Source: a virus. Taken from it: DNA of 64,000 bases. Under the pieces are notes generated by a model. That model did no database searches. It had not been told where the DNA came from and worked only from the letters and a program-made list of their open reading frames with translations. The number at the start of each line of letters is the position of its first letter. The stretch's first letter is position 1. This document shows positions 1 to 7,172 of the stretch, piece after piece. Position numbers and translations under genes: made by a program. The stretch is from the IMG/VR virus record IMGVR_UViG_3300020424_000002, positions 62,001 to 126,000 of that record, one strand, 5' to 3'.

Positions 1-664
1 TCACAAATTTCTTTGGTAATAGATTTGAAAGGCATAGTCTTATCTTTAATTGCAAGTAAGAACTCTGCTTCAGATTTCTCAAGTGACCTTAAAGTGTTTA
101 GGAATATTTCTTCCTGTTTTGCAACTTTGCTTGTACTGTTTGCAAGACCACCTTTTACCCAATATTGCATTCTTTTGAATACACGAATAAATCTCTCTGG
201 AGCCATATCCATTGCACCCTCTGGTGTGTCTGGGTCTCCAATTTGAGTTCCTTCTGGTATACCTTCTGGTAAAGTAAACTGAACTCTGTCATCAAATGCA
301 GCTTTAAGTGCATATTTGACATCGTTTCTACTAGTAAACTGTTTTAAAATATCAATTTTAGATTGTTTACCTTTTGTTTCTTCAACTAATCCTAGTATCT
401 CTACAATACTTGGATTTCTTGGAAGGTCTTTAACAGTTCTAACTTTAGTATCAGGCCCATCAAGAACTTTCTTTTGAGTTTTCCCAAGAGGTTTTTCATA
501 TTTGGACATGACATCAGCTGCATCATCTACTGCTGATGGTGGTGATGCTTGTTTTGTTAAAACTGCATCTGCTTTCTCTAAAGCAACTTCTTGTTCTTTT
601 TCTTGAACAATTTTCTCTAGAGTTTTTTTGTTTAACGACCCTTTAGGTCTTCCTCGTTTTGCCA
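1..664 (-). CDS. Conserved T4-like marine phage protein (DUF6433-like), 3' end outside window
   Basis: This reading frame starts at 664 and runs off the window at base 1 without a stop, so its C-terminus is missing. It opens with MAKRGRPKGSLNKKT, an AT-hook-like basic peptide (RGRP) that could touch DNA. A region around residues 130-165 contains ALKAAFDDRVQFTLPEG, typical of a family of unknown function found in T4-like cyanophages and pelagiphages (DUF6433 as I recall). The start lies 4 bases past the stop of the RNase H gene, so the two are probably co-translated. Function unknown; the family call rests on recognised motifs, not a search. Confidence 0.75.
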
Positions 665-667
665 TAA

Positions 668-1513
668 TTAAAAGTCTCCAATACTTTCTTGTAAATCCAT
701 CAATCTGTTATTGATAAAGTATGTTAGTAATCCACCTCTTGGTGCAACTACAACATTATCAAACTCTTGAAGAATTTGTTCTTTGTATTTACTAGGTATA
801 TAGGACAAATCTATAAGACTCCTATTCCTAGATAAATTCCTGTCTATCTCACTGTCATTCATGACGAGAGGGTCTTTGATAGTGTCTCTTTTCTTCTTAG
901 ACAAAGGTCTCTGTCTCGACCCAGACACAAATACATCATCTTGAGATAAACAGTTAGGAACACCATCCCCAGTATCACCACTAATTATGTGGTCATTGAG
1001 ATACTCCAAAGCTTGTTCCTGTGTTAATTTAATATCTTTCTTTGTGATAGGTGAAAACTGTCTAACCTTACTGTATCTCTGTAATTGTTGAAAGTCTTTA
1101 TCTCCACTGATAATCATAATGTTTTCAGTGTCACCATACTTTTCACAAAGTGTCCCTATTATATCATCTGCTTCACATTTTGATATGTAGATATATTTAT
1201 AAGGAAAATTATACTTTAATTCTTCTCTGATTACAGATATACAATCGAATATTTGATTCCAATCTTTGGTATCTTTATCTCTAGTTTTTTTACGATTTGC
1301 CTTGTAGTATGGGAATACATCTTTTCTCCAAACATTATAAGAATCGTCTGCAAGGACTAACTCTCCATATTTGTTTTTGTATTTCTTACGATACATTGCA
1401 AGTGATTTAAGTGCAATGTGTCTTACTAGGTCTTCACTGATAGGTTCTTGTCCACCTCTGGTTGATGCCATTAGTGATGCAATTAGAACCTGTGTTAGGT
1501 CTACTATAATCAT
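668..1513 (-). CDS. rnh: T4-type RNase H (5'-3' exonuclease/flap nuclease)
   Basis: A 281-residue protein of the FEN/PIN nuclease family. It matches T4 RNase H, which removes RNA primers from lagging-strand fragments. Visible acidic metal-binding motifs are IIVDLTQ at the N-terminus, EADDIIG near residue 114, IISGDKDFQQLQ near 135 and SGDTGDGVPN near 178, in the order expected for the family. T4 Rnh is about 305 residues, so this is full length. The start overlaps the stop of the upstream gene by 4 bases (ATGA), indicating translational coupling. It lies far from the other replication genes of the window. Confidence 0.9.
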   Translation of the reverse strand: MIIVDLTQVLIASLMASTRGGQEPISEDLVRHIALKSLAMYRKKYKNKYGELVLADDSYNVWRKDVFPYYKANRKKTRDKDTKDWNQIFDCISVIREELKYNFPYKYIYISKCEADDIIGTLCEKYGDTENIMIISGDKDFQQLQRYSKVRQFSPITKKDIKLTQEQALEYLNDHIISGDTGDGVPNCLSQDDVFVSGSRQRPLSKKKRDTIKDPLVMNDSEIDRNLSRNRSLIDLSYIPSKYKEQILQEFDNVVVAPRGGLLTYFINNRLMDLQESIGDF

Positions 1514-2616
1514 TCAGTTCTTAATAATATAATGTGTTCGTTTATTCTTCCAGTTGGTTTAGATGATTTTGTGTTTATTTCATCTAATACTTTACTTAAT
1601 ACTATTTTACCACCTTCTTGGATTCTGTCAAGGAAATGTTTTGTCCTGTTTCCAATCTTTTTAGTTGCACTGTATTTTCCAAAGTTTTGAATAGTTGTTC
1701 CTTTCACTCCAAGACCAGCTCTATCTTCTGATTCATATTTGGTAATCTCTTTGGTTTTGGTATTGAATGCCCATAGTTGTCCAGACCCTACAATTAACTC
1801 TGGATTAATTGATGTAAGATGATACTCTGTATCAGTTATCTTGTAGTTTAACTTTTTAGTTTGTTCTTGTGCAGAGTAAACTTTTTTTCTTCTAGTTTTC
1901 TTCTGACCCATTTTACCTTTTGCATACTTATCACATTCTTCTCTGATACCACAAACATATTTGTATGCATCCCTTAGTCCTTTTTTAGATAAGAATGAGT
2001 ATGCTTCTTTTAGTTGTGGACATTTACCTTCAACTGCTTCTTCTAATTCTTTTTCTAGGTTGTGGAAATTATCACCTACTTTTACTGCAACTGGGCCTGA
2101 TACTTGTTCATCTGTTAGATATGCAAAGACATCAAATTTGTTTTTAGGGTCATCAAAGTATAAATCTAATTGATATTCTATCTCACCAGCATATTCATTT
2201 GCTTTGTTTAGAATTCTTTCTTGAATAGAGATAACTGGTTTCTTTTTCTTTTCTTCGTCTTTGATTGCTTTGAGAGAATCTATGTCTTTGATACATTTAT
2301 CGACATGTTTTTCTATGAATGCAGTTGTAGATGGATTTAGTAAATCCCCTTCGAACATACAAGGAACTGACCTAGTTTGCATTCTTGCAAGGGCAGCTGC
2401 AGTTCTAGGGACATACTTAAGTCTCTTAACTCCTTTGATATATTTGTCTTCATAGTCCCTATCAGACATCCATGTTGATAACCATTCACCACATGATTTA
2501 TTATCACTCATGTAGTTGTACCAATTCATGCATCTTCCTTTGTCTCTTTCGTCTTCTGCATGAGGTTCTACACCATAATAGATTTCATCAAGAGATTTTT
2601 GTTTTCTCTTACTCAT
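1510..2616 (-). CDS. Conserved phage protein of unknown function
   Basis: A 368-residue, lysine-rich soluble protein without a signal peptide or membrane segment. I recognise no catalytic motif. A basic stretch GQKKTRRKKVYS near residue 240 and many KK pairs suggest nucleic-acid contact. The overlap with rnh downstream and the small intergenic gap upstream place it in the same transcription unit. Similar proteins are common in T4-like marine phages, but their role is not known to me. Confidence 0.6.
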   Translation of the reverse strand: MSKRKQKSLDEIYYGVEPHAEDERDKGRCMNWYNYMSDNKSCGEWLSTWMSDRDYEDKYIKGVKRLKYVPRTAAALARMQTRSVPCMFEGDLLNPSTTAFIEKHVDKCIKDIDSLKAIKDEEKKKKPVISIQERILNKANEYAGEIEYQLDLYFDDPKNKFDVFAYLTDEQVSGPVAVKVGDNFHNLEKELEEAVEGKCPQLKEAYSFLSKKGLRDAYKYVCGIREECDKYAKGKMGQKKTRRKKVYSAQEQTKKLNYKITDTEYHLTSINPELIVGSGQLWAFNTKTKEITKYESEDRAGLGVKGTTIQNFGKYSATKKIGNRTKHFLDRIQEGGKIVLSKVLDEINTKSSKPTGRINEHIILLRTE

Positions 2617-2642
2617 GTTAATTACTTATAAAAAACAAATTT

Positions 2643-2873
2643 TTAAGTATTATCTCCCTCAGTATAAGTAGTTCTCTGTTTATCAAACTGACCTTTACCT
2701 GTAAGTGGTTGTTTCTGAAAAGGAAACGCATCTTCTCTTCTCTCAGGCAAGTTATCTATGTGATTTTTAATTCTTTTTCTTTTCTTCTCCTCTGCAATTA
2801 TGATTGTAGTTCCAATTGCAAAAATTCCAGAAGCAAGAAGTAAAAGAACTTTTAGTACTATTTCCCAATCCAT
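2643..2873 (-). CDS. Small single-pass membrane protein
   Basis: A 76-residue protein. Residues 5-27 form one hydrophobic helix (VLKVLLLLASGIFAIGTTIII), followed by a charged cytoplasmic-like tail (EEKKRKRIKNH). The start overlaps the preceding gene's end by 16 bases, as is usual here. No family recognised; a membrane adaptor or an early host-takeover protein is possible. Confidence 0.6.
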   Translation of the reverse strand: MDWEIVLKVLLLLASGIFAIGTTIIIAEEKKRKRIKNHIDNLPERREDAFPFQKQPLTGKGQFDKQRTTYTEGDNT

Positions 2874-3181
2874 TCTATATCCTCTTTTGGTATTACTTGA
2901 TATGCACCTTTGTTGTACGCTGGTGCAACTGTAAACTTTTTAGACTCTTCTAACTTCCAACTGTTATCTACATTCTTTGTTGGTCTTGCATTGACACCTA
3001 AAGAAGGATACTTCTTCCTATGGTCTTCTGATGCTCTTATCCTGTCTAATTCAGATTGACTTGGTTTTAACTTTTTGTATGACATAGTATGACACTTTTT
3101 CTTCGTAGAAAGACTCTTGGTCTTTCTTTTACGACCTGTCATGTCATACCTTAAACTGTTTCCTAAATTTATTGTACCCAT
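2858..3181 (-). CDS. Small basic conserved phage protein
   Basis: A 107-residue, strongly basic protein (MTGRKRKTKSLSTKKKCH near the N-terminus, two KKYP/KKLKP stretches later). No membrane segment and no recognised domain. Translation may start at 3181 (MGTINLG) or at the internal Met at 3142 (MTGRKRK); 3181 is kept because the first residues look structured. It overlaps both neighbours, indicating coupled translation. DNA or RNA binding is a guess from charge only. Confidence 0.55.
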   Translation of the reverse strand: MGTINLGNSLRYDMTGRKRKTKSLSTKKKCHTMSYKKLKPSQSELDRIRASEDHRKKYPSLGVNARPTKNVDNSWKLEESKKFTVAPAYNKGAYQVIPKEDIEWIGK

Positions 3182-3567
3182 AATGTAATCAAGTTCCTTA
3201 GTAAGAAAAACAATCCTACTGCATTTAACATAATCAATGCTCTATCTTTCCATGCAATAGAGACACCTACCCAACCACTGATACCAATGATTGATAAAAT
3301 CAAATCTACATTTTGTAATTCTGGAATCCCACGAATTGACATTGCACCTAATATAAATGCAGAAGATATCCACTTAAGATACCAATCCCATGTATACTTT
3401 GGTGTTGCAGATTTAAATATCCTAGTAGAGTTTTTTAACTCTTCTTGAGTAAACTTACTAGACTGTTTCTTTGCTTTTTCTTTGAGACTCAGCAATCTGT
3501 TTTTTAAGTTCTTTTTCAAAATCTTTCCACTCCTTAAGTGTTTTGAATTCACTTTGGTATTTACCAT
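3169..3567 (-). CDS. Membrane protein, DUF6552-like C-terminal domain; start uncertain
   Basis: The C-terminal half (about residues 58-132) has two or three hydrophobic helices around WYLKWISSAFILGAMS and LILSIIGISGWVGVSIAWKDRALIMLNAV. This matches a small phage membrane family I know as DUF6552. The N-terminal 37 residues are read in a different frame over the 48-residue gene at 3458-3604. No ATG, GTG or TTG lies between that gene's stop and the domain until residue 76. Either the two genes overlap by over 100 bases, or one protein is made by frameshifting near the A-rich run TTAAAAAAC. The domain is real; the start is unresolved. Confidence 0.6.
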   Translation of the reverse strand: MVNTKVNSKHLRSGKILKKNLKNRLLSLKEKAKKQSSKFTQEELKNSTRIFKSATPKYTWDWYLKWISSAFILGAMSIRGIPELQNVDLILSIIGISGWVGVSIAWKDRALIMLNAVGLFFLLRNLITLWVQ

Positions 3568-3604
3568 ATATTTTTAATCTTTGTTGTTGTTGAGGTTGAC
3601 TCAT
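3458..3604 (-). CDS. Small charged protein, possible N-terminal part of the 3169-3567 protein
   Basis: A 48-residue frame beginning MSQPQQQQRLKIYGKYQSEF and continuing with a helical, lysine/glutamate-rich segment up to KETV and a TAG at 3458-3460. Its ATG overlaps the TGA of the 53-residue gene upstream (ATGA), which supports the start. Its 3' two-thirds overlaps the next gene in another frame. The composition looks like a coiled region leading into a membrane domain, so a frameshift-joined product is possible. Confidence 0.5.
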   Translation of the reverse strand: MSQPQQQQRLKIYGKYQSEFKTLKEWKDFEKELKKQIAESQRKSKETV

Positions 3605-3762
3605 CTTCCTTGTCCTCTATATTTTTTATAAGACCTTTTCTTATGTTTATTCATGTGAGACATAGAAATTTTAGTTCTACGACTCCTACCGCCTGTACCC
3701 TGTGATGTACATTTTCTTACACTTACATGTGTAGTTGTAAATCCTCTAGTCTTTACTGCCAT
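3601..3762 (-). CDS. Small basic cysteine/glycine-containing protein
   Basis: A 53-residue protein, MAVKTRGFTTTHVSVRKCTS at the N-terminus, then GGRSRRTK and a lysine-rich C-terminus. Net charge is very positive, so nucleic-acid binding is plausible. A GGAGT sequence lies upstream of the ATG, and the stop overlaps the next start (ATGA). No family recognised. Confidence 0.55.
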   Translation of the reverse strand: MAVKTRGFTTTHVSVRKCTSQGTGGRSRRTKISMSHMNKHKKRSYKKYRGQGR

Positions 3763-3784
3763 TATACTCCTGTTCTATCTCTCC

Positions 3785-3909
3785 AGAAAAAAGTGAAGTG
3801 ACAACGATGATGGGGAAGGAGAGAGTAAACCCAATCACCAGCACCTTTAGGGGTTTTATATGAGAATCAGACTCAGACCCAATATACAACTGCCATGAGT
3901 TGTCACTTC
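3785..3909 (-). ncRNA. Candidate structured RNA with closing stem and U-tract
   Basis: There is no convincing gene between 3763 and 3917. On the minus strand GAAGTGACAAC (3899-3909) is perfectly complementary to GTTGTCACTTC (3795-3805), enclosing 93 bases. The second arm is followed at once by CACTTTTTTC, like a Rho-independent terminator tail. Smaller helices are possible inside, for example CAACT/AGTTG and GATTGGG with CCCCATC. This could be a small RNA or a long-loop terminator. No covariation evidence is available. Confidence 0.4.
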
Positions 3910-3917
3910 GAAACTGT

Positions 3918-4121
3918 TTACCTTGGTTCTAAAATAGAATTGTTCACTGCTTGTAATCTCTGCCAGTCTTTAAACTCTTTGTAAGACCTTAGTCCTTCTG
4001 GTGCAGAATAGATAGCTTGAACTTCATCGAAATAAGGATGTGAGTCATCACACTTGTAACCCATATCATTGATTTCTTTTATCCTAATATCTTTCCAAGA
4101 TTGTTTGTTTTCATTTGTCAT
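3918..4121 (-). CDS. Small early protein of unknown function
   Basis: A 67-residue soluble acidic/aromatic protein (SWKDIRIKEINDMGY, YKEFKDWQRLQAVNN). It has its own early promoter immediately upstream (4128-4157), so it is probably made at the start of infection. No domain recognised. Confidence 0.6.
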   Translation of the reverse strand: MTNENKQSWKDIRIKEINDMGYKCDDSHPYFDEVQAIYSAPEGLRSYKEFKDWQRLQAVNNSILEPR

Positions 4122-4127
4122 ATTTGT

Positions 4128-4157
4128 ATTCTACTATAAGTTGTACCTATCTGTCAA
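4128..4157 (-). promoter_or_regulatory. Early promoter, GGTACA class
   Basis: Read on the minus strand: TTGACA (4152-4157), an 18-bp spacer containing GGTACA, then TAGAAT (4128-4133). It overlaps the stop of the metallopeptidase gene and points at the 67-residue gene starting at 4121, leaving a leader of only a few bases. Confidence 0.7.
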
Positions 4158-4513
4158 TACCCAATTCTCTCTGTGATTTTTTCATGGAGACCAAACTCAA
4201 GTTTTTTTGCCTCTCGTTCACTAGGATATCGACCCTCTAAAAATTGTTTACAATGTACCATTTCATGTGCAAGAGTTTGATACATATCATCATCCTCTTT
4301 GGTTAGTTCTATAGTGACAGACTCTTTATCACCATAACAATAACCTATTGCATAATCATAGTCTTTTGGAAACTTGTTGTAAAGAAGAACCTCTATATCT
4401 GCATCAATAATTTTTAATTGTCGACATGCTTCTACAACATAATTGTAGATAAGTTGTTCATCTTCTATTCTTATGCGACCCCCTCTAGGGCCTGAAATTG
4501 TAACCTCAATCAT
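4154..4513 (-). CDS. Small HExxH zinc-metallopeptidase-like protein
   Basis: From the chosen start (MIEVTISGPRGG) this is a 119-residue protein. LAHEMVHCKQFLEGRY near residues 81-96 contains the HExxH zinc signature, and ERE nearby could supply a further ligand. The small size resembles SprT-like or minigluzincin domains of phages. A longer frame begins at 4543 with MDKSHQSTIG, but it would extend the overlap with the upstream gene to 38 bases; the internal Met gives 8 bases. Its target is unknown. Confidence 0.65.
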   Translation of the reverse strand: MIEVTISGPRGGRIRIEDEQLIYNYVVEACRQLKIIDADIEVLLYNKFPKDYDYAIGYCYGDKESVTIELTKEDDDMYQTLAHEMVHCKQFLEGRYPSEREAKKLEFGLHEKITERIGY

Positions 4514-4892
4514 TCCAATTGTACTCTGGTGTGACTTGTCCATTTACAATTTCTTGTATGAAATCGACAGCTTCATATGAATTACCACCAATGTGCCAGT
4601 CATATTCACCTATTGGAGTACTACCACCAGTTTTCCAATTGTAAACTGTTGCTTTAATATATTCAAAGTCTTTATCACCCCATTGGTCTGTAAAATAAAC
4701 TTTACCATCAATAACCCATTCAGTTTGGGTTTTTTCATATGGGTCTCCTGTAGAAAAAGTTGGTTTACCAAAAAGATTTTCTAATGTACTATATGTTGCA
4801 TTAACTGTTCCTTGCAAACTAGTACCACTTACTAGACTAAAATCATTTGCAACTTCATATTCAATATTTTCTGATAAGATATCTATTAACAT
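4506..4892 (-). CDS. Conserved phage protein of unknown function
   Basis: A 128-residue soluble protein rich in aromatic and glycine residues (YFTDQWGDKDFEYIKATVYNWKTGG; GEYDWHIGG), suggesting a compact alpha/beta fold. I recall similar sequences in many phages, with a pattern of a conserved WxIDGKxYFTDQWGDKD core, but no assigned role. It overlaps both neighbours by 7-8 bases. Confidence 0.6.
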   Translation of the reverse strand: MLIDILSENIEYEVANDFSLVSGTSLQGTVNATYSTLENLFGKPTFSTGDPYEKTQTEWVIDGKVYFTDQWGDKDFEYIKATVYNWKTGGSTPIGEYDWHIGGNSYEAVDFIQEIVNGQVTPEYNWND

Positions 4893-5092
4893 ACTGCTAA
4901 CTCCTCAAATTGTTCATTTACTACTAATTCTTTTGCATACTCCACAAAATCTCCACCACCTTCTTTACCAGTGAATTGAGATAAAAGTTTCACACCACCT
5001 TCACTTAAAAGTGATGCAAGTTCTTGAAGAGTTTTACCTTCTAACTCTTCGTAAAGGTTTTCTTTGATTACTGTATTTGTATTATTTGACAT
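4886..5092 (-). CDS. Small early protein of unknown function
   Basis: A 68-residue acidic protein (NLYEELEGKTLQELASLLSEG), predicted mostly helical. It is directly downstream of the early promoter at 5115-5144 and is the first gene of the unit running to 4154. No domain recognised. Confidence 0.6.
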   Translation of the reverse strand: MSNNTNTVIKENLYEELEGKTLQELASLLSEGGVKLLSQFTGKEGGGDFVEYAKELVVNEQFEELAVC

Positions 5093-5114
5093 ATTACTCC
5101 TTTATTACAAAAGT

Positions 5115-5144
5115 ATTATATCAAAAGATGTACCCACCTGTCAA
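5115..5144 (-). promoter_or_regulatory. Early promoter, GGTACA class
   Basis: TTGACA (5139-5144), 18-bp spacer with GGTACA, TATAAT (5115-5120), all on the minus strand. Both hexamers match the sigma-70 consensus perfectly. It lies one base beyond the 3' CCA of tRNA-Ala and feeds the gene starting at 5092. Confidence 0.8.
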
Positions 5145-5145
5145 A

Positions 5146-5221
5146 TGGTGGAGCTGATAGGAATCGAACCTACGACCTTCTGGATGCAAACCAGACGCTC
5201 TCCCAACTGAGCTACAGCCCC
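5146..5221 (-). tRNA. tRNA-Ala (anticodon TGC)
   Basis: A complete cloverleaf is visible on the minus strand. The acceptor stem GGGGCTG/CAGCTCC has one G-T pair. D-arm GCTC/GAGC, anticodon stem TCTGG/CCAGA with loop TTTGCAT (anticodon TGC), and T-arm with TTCGATT loop follow. The 3' CCA is encoded (5146-5148). The first 10 bases overlap the end of the alternative oxidase gene, and the oxidase stop codon TAG is formed by tRNA positions 8-10. Confidence 0.95.
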
Positions 5222-5790
5222 TCACTATATTTGAAATTGATATCACTATGATGTTGCTCATCTGCTCTGACCTTTTTGATTAGGTCTGAAAGCTTTGCAC
5301 TTTTTTTCATCCCATAGTATTCTATTGCAAGTTGTGGTGCTGGGATGTTTTCTACTTCACCACTTTCTACCATCTTAAGGTATTCTGTATATGACTTTAC
5401 TGCTTCTTCTTCGAAGTAATGTATCATTCTATGTGCAGTCTTGGGGAAGAACACATACAGTATAAAATAAAATATCCAAAAGATTGCCTGTGCAAATAAC
5501 ACTAACCATCTTTCAAATACATTTGGTTTGGTAATTTCTATGAAAAACATAAGATGCATTCTTTCATTCTCTGCCTCTGCAAGAAGTTCTCTTATCATAG
5601 GGCCATACCCTGTTTTCATTTGTCTAAGACTTGTTAGGTGCATCCACATACCAGCAACCATGCCAGGCACACCAGCAACTGTTTCTAGGACAACTGCACG
5701 ATGTCCATACCTCTTTGCAAAAAATGTATCTGCAACAAAACGAAAGAACTTCGTCATTGACATTGCAAACCAATCTGATACTTTATTCAT
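5212..5790 (-). CDS. Alternative oxidase (quinol oxidase, AOX/PTOX family)
   Basis: A 192-residue protein with the hallmarks of membrane-bound di-iron ubiquinol/plastoquinol terminal oxidases: LETVAGVPGMVAGMWMHL, AEAENERMHLM (E76, H79 region), FEEEAVKSYTEYL (about 126-138) and RADEQHHSDIN (about 175-185). These supply the four glutamates and two histidines of the di-iron site. A hydrophobic segment at about 95-117 fits interfacial membrane binding. The enzyme oxidises quinol and reduces O2 to water without pumping protons. The start at 5790 (MNKVSDWF) is preferred over 5820 because it overlaps the upstream gene by only 8 bases. It closes an operon carrying nrdA, nrdB and a cytochrome c. Confidence 0.9.
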   Translation of the reverse strand: MNKVSDWFAMSMTKFFRFVADTFFAKRYGHRAVVLETVAGVPGMVAGMWMHLTSLRQMKTGYGPMIRELLAEAENERMHLMFFIEITKPNVFERWLVLFAQAIFWIFYFILYVFFPKTAHRMIHYFEEEAVKSYTEYLKMVESGEVENIPAPQLAIEYYGMKKSAKLSDLIKKVRADEQHHSDINFKYSEGL

Positions 5791-6118
5791 CCTTATGCAT
5801 TTTAATGAATGCCTCTGCATCTATAACCACTAATGGTTTATGATGATTCTTTTTAATTACGACTATGGGTTCATAGTCCCCAGAATTCTCTAGTGCTTGC
5901 TTGTACGACTCCCAGACATTGACTCGTTCTTGATTTTTACATTCAATTGAGTAAGGAAATTTCTTCCTTGCAGCTCTTGCCATAATGAGGTCTTCACCAG
6001 AAGCACCCATAGACCTACTTTCAACATCTTCTTCATGTATTTCTAATTCCTCAATGAGTCTCTCACGAGTCCATTTTTGTAAATTTCTTCCCTTTGCCTT
6101 AGCAGATTGTACCTTCAT
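5783..6118 (-). CDS. PD-(D/E)XK endonuclease (Holliday-junction-resolvase-like)
   Basis: A 111-residue protein. SMGASGEDLIMARAARKKF is followed by YSIECKNQERVNVWE, reproducing the E...D...ExK arrangement of small PD-(D/E)XK nucleases such as RecU/VRR-NUC or phage Holliday-junction resolvases. The C-terminal KPLVVIDAEAFIKM fits the last strand and helix. It could resolve recombination intermediates, cut host DNA or process packaging intermediates; substrate specificity cannot be read from sequence. Confidence 0.65.
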   Translation of the reverse strand: MKVQSAKAKGRNLQKWTRERLIEELEIHEEDVESRSMGASGEDLIMARAARKKFPYSIECKNQERVNVWESYKQALENSGDYEPIVVIKKNHHKPLVVIDAEAFIKMHKDE

Positions 6119-6329
6119 TCACTTTTTCCCATGATATAATTGTGTCCCACTCAATGTCATCCCACTTTGAGTTTTCAACATCCCAAACTACAACTTTATT
6201 ACTTTGTACACTTTGTTTTGCTGAATGTCCTTTATAAACTCCAGTTATATTCCTACCAGAGTTTAAAGAACGAAAATCTATTTTAACTTTAGATGTTTTT
6301 AATGCATCTAATATTACCTGTCTATTCAT
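6099..6329 (-). CDS. Small conserved phage protein, SH3-like (DUF2693-like)
   Basis: A 76-residue protein predicted to be mainly beta strand (VKIDFRSLNSGRNITGVY, KVVVWDVENSKWDDIEWDTI). It resembles small phage proteins I know as DUF2693. It overlaps the nuclease gene downstream by 20 bases and the zinc-ribbon gene upstream by 8. Role unknown. Confidence 0.5.
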   Translation of the reverse strand: MNRQVILDALKTSKVKIDFRSLNSGRNITGVYKGHSAKQSVQSNKVVVWDVENSKWDDIEWDTIISWEKVNEGTIC

Positions 6330-6495
6330 CGAAGTCTAACTCCTCGTTCATATCAAAATCATCTTCTATTTTTAATTCTGAACCACAAAATGGACAAAAT
6401 TTAACTTCATATCCATCACCCAACTCATGTTCTATATCACCTTCTGCACCACACTCTAAACAATAAAACGACTCCACAAAATCTGGGTCTTGCAT
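6322..6495 (-). CDS. Small zinc-ribbon protein
   Basis: A 57-residue protein. CLECGAEGD at about 12-20 and CPFCGSEL at about 34-41 form two CxxC knuckles, a classic zinc ribbon, with a very acidic C-terminus (EDDFDMNEELDFDE). Acidic-tailed zinc ribbons in phages may contact RNA polymerase or DNA-replication proteins; that is inference. It sits between glutaredoxin and the SH3-like gene, overlapping the latter by 8 bases. Confidence 0.65.
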   Translation of the reverse strand: MQDPDFVESFYCLECGAEGDIEHELGDGYEVKFCPFCGSELKIEDDFDMNEELDFDE

Positions 6496-6507
6496 AATTG
6501 ATTCTCC

Positions 6508-6732
6508 TTATTTTTGATTATGCCATGCATATAACTGGTCATAACCACCGATGTTTTCACCTTCTACTCTTATCTGAGGGAAGGTTCTTGCGCCTGGAAA
6601 TTGTTCAAATAACTCTTCCCTAGTAAAGTCTACATCTAATTGTTTGTAGACAAATTCGTATCCTTCTCGTTCACAAAGTTGTTTTGCTTTATCACAATAA
6701 GGACATACTGGTTTTCCATATATCTCTATCAC
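6508..6732 (-). CDS. Glutaredoxin
   Basis: A 74-residue protein with the CPYC redox motif at residues 10-13, the cis-proline segment TFPQIRVEG and the GGYDQL glutathione-binding end. Family size and motif order are complete. It probably re-reduces the phage class Ia ribonucleotide reductase encoded in the same operon, as T4 NrdC does. Its ATG overlaps the stop of the cytochrome gene by 4 bases. Confidence 0.9.
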   Translation of the reverse strand: MIEIYGKPVCPYCDKAKQLCEREGYEFVYKQLDVDFTREELFEQFPGARTFPQIRVEGENIGGYDQLYAWHNQK

Positions 6733-7172
6733 TTCATAGTCTCCTGTATAAATTCACCTAATAGTTCTATATCACTATCTGACAACATTGCAGCTTGTCC
6801 CCACATTGTGGATGACATTGCACCTACTGTTTCTCTGTTTTTGTAAGAAGTAAGTCTTCCTATAATATAATCTGAACTTTGACCTGCTAATCTAGGGAAT
6901 GTTGCAATACCTTGTCCTTCATTTCCATGACAAGCTGCACATCCAGCCCATAATCCTCTAATAGATGAAAATGGGTCACCAGCATCTGCAAGTTGTTTTG
7001 CCTGTAGTTGTTCTACTACTGAACCATGTGTTCTTACATATTCTTCATAACACTCACCTGTGCATGTATGAGCACTCTGATAACCTGTATATTCTAAGTT
7101 AGGGTATATCATTGTAGAAAAAAATATTCCAAATGCAAATACACCTACCAAAACCATTCCTAATTCTCTCAT
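6729..7172 (-). CDS. Membrane-anchored c-type cytochrome
   Basis: A 147-residue protein with an N-terminal membrane anchor/signal (about residues 5-24), then a periplasmic domain with a single haem-binding CAACH at 78-82. GNEGQGIATFPRLAGQSSDY and methionines near 119-130 for axial ligation follow. The layout is of the cytochrome c4/c553 (class I) type. A second cysteine pair (C37, C41) precedes the haem domain. Host Ccm machinery would be needed for haem attachment. It sits between nrdB and glutaredoxin with 4-base overlaps on both sides. A cytochrome c in a phage is unusual. Confidence 0.85.
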   Translation of the reverse strand: MRELGMVLVGVFAFGIFFSTMIYPNLEYTGYQSAHTCTGECYEEYVRTHGSVVEQLQAKQLADAGDPFSSIRGLWAGCAACHGNEGQGIATFPRLAGQSSDYIIGRLTSYKNRETVGAMSSTMWGQAAMLSDSDIELLGEFIQETMK

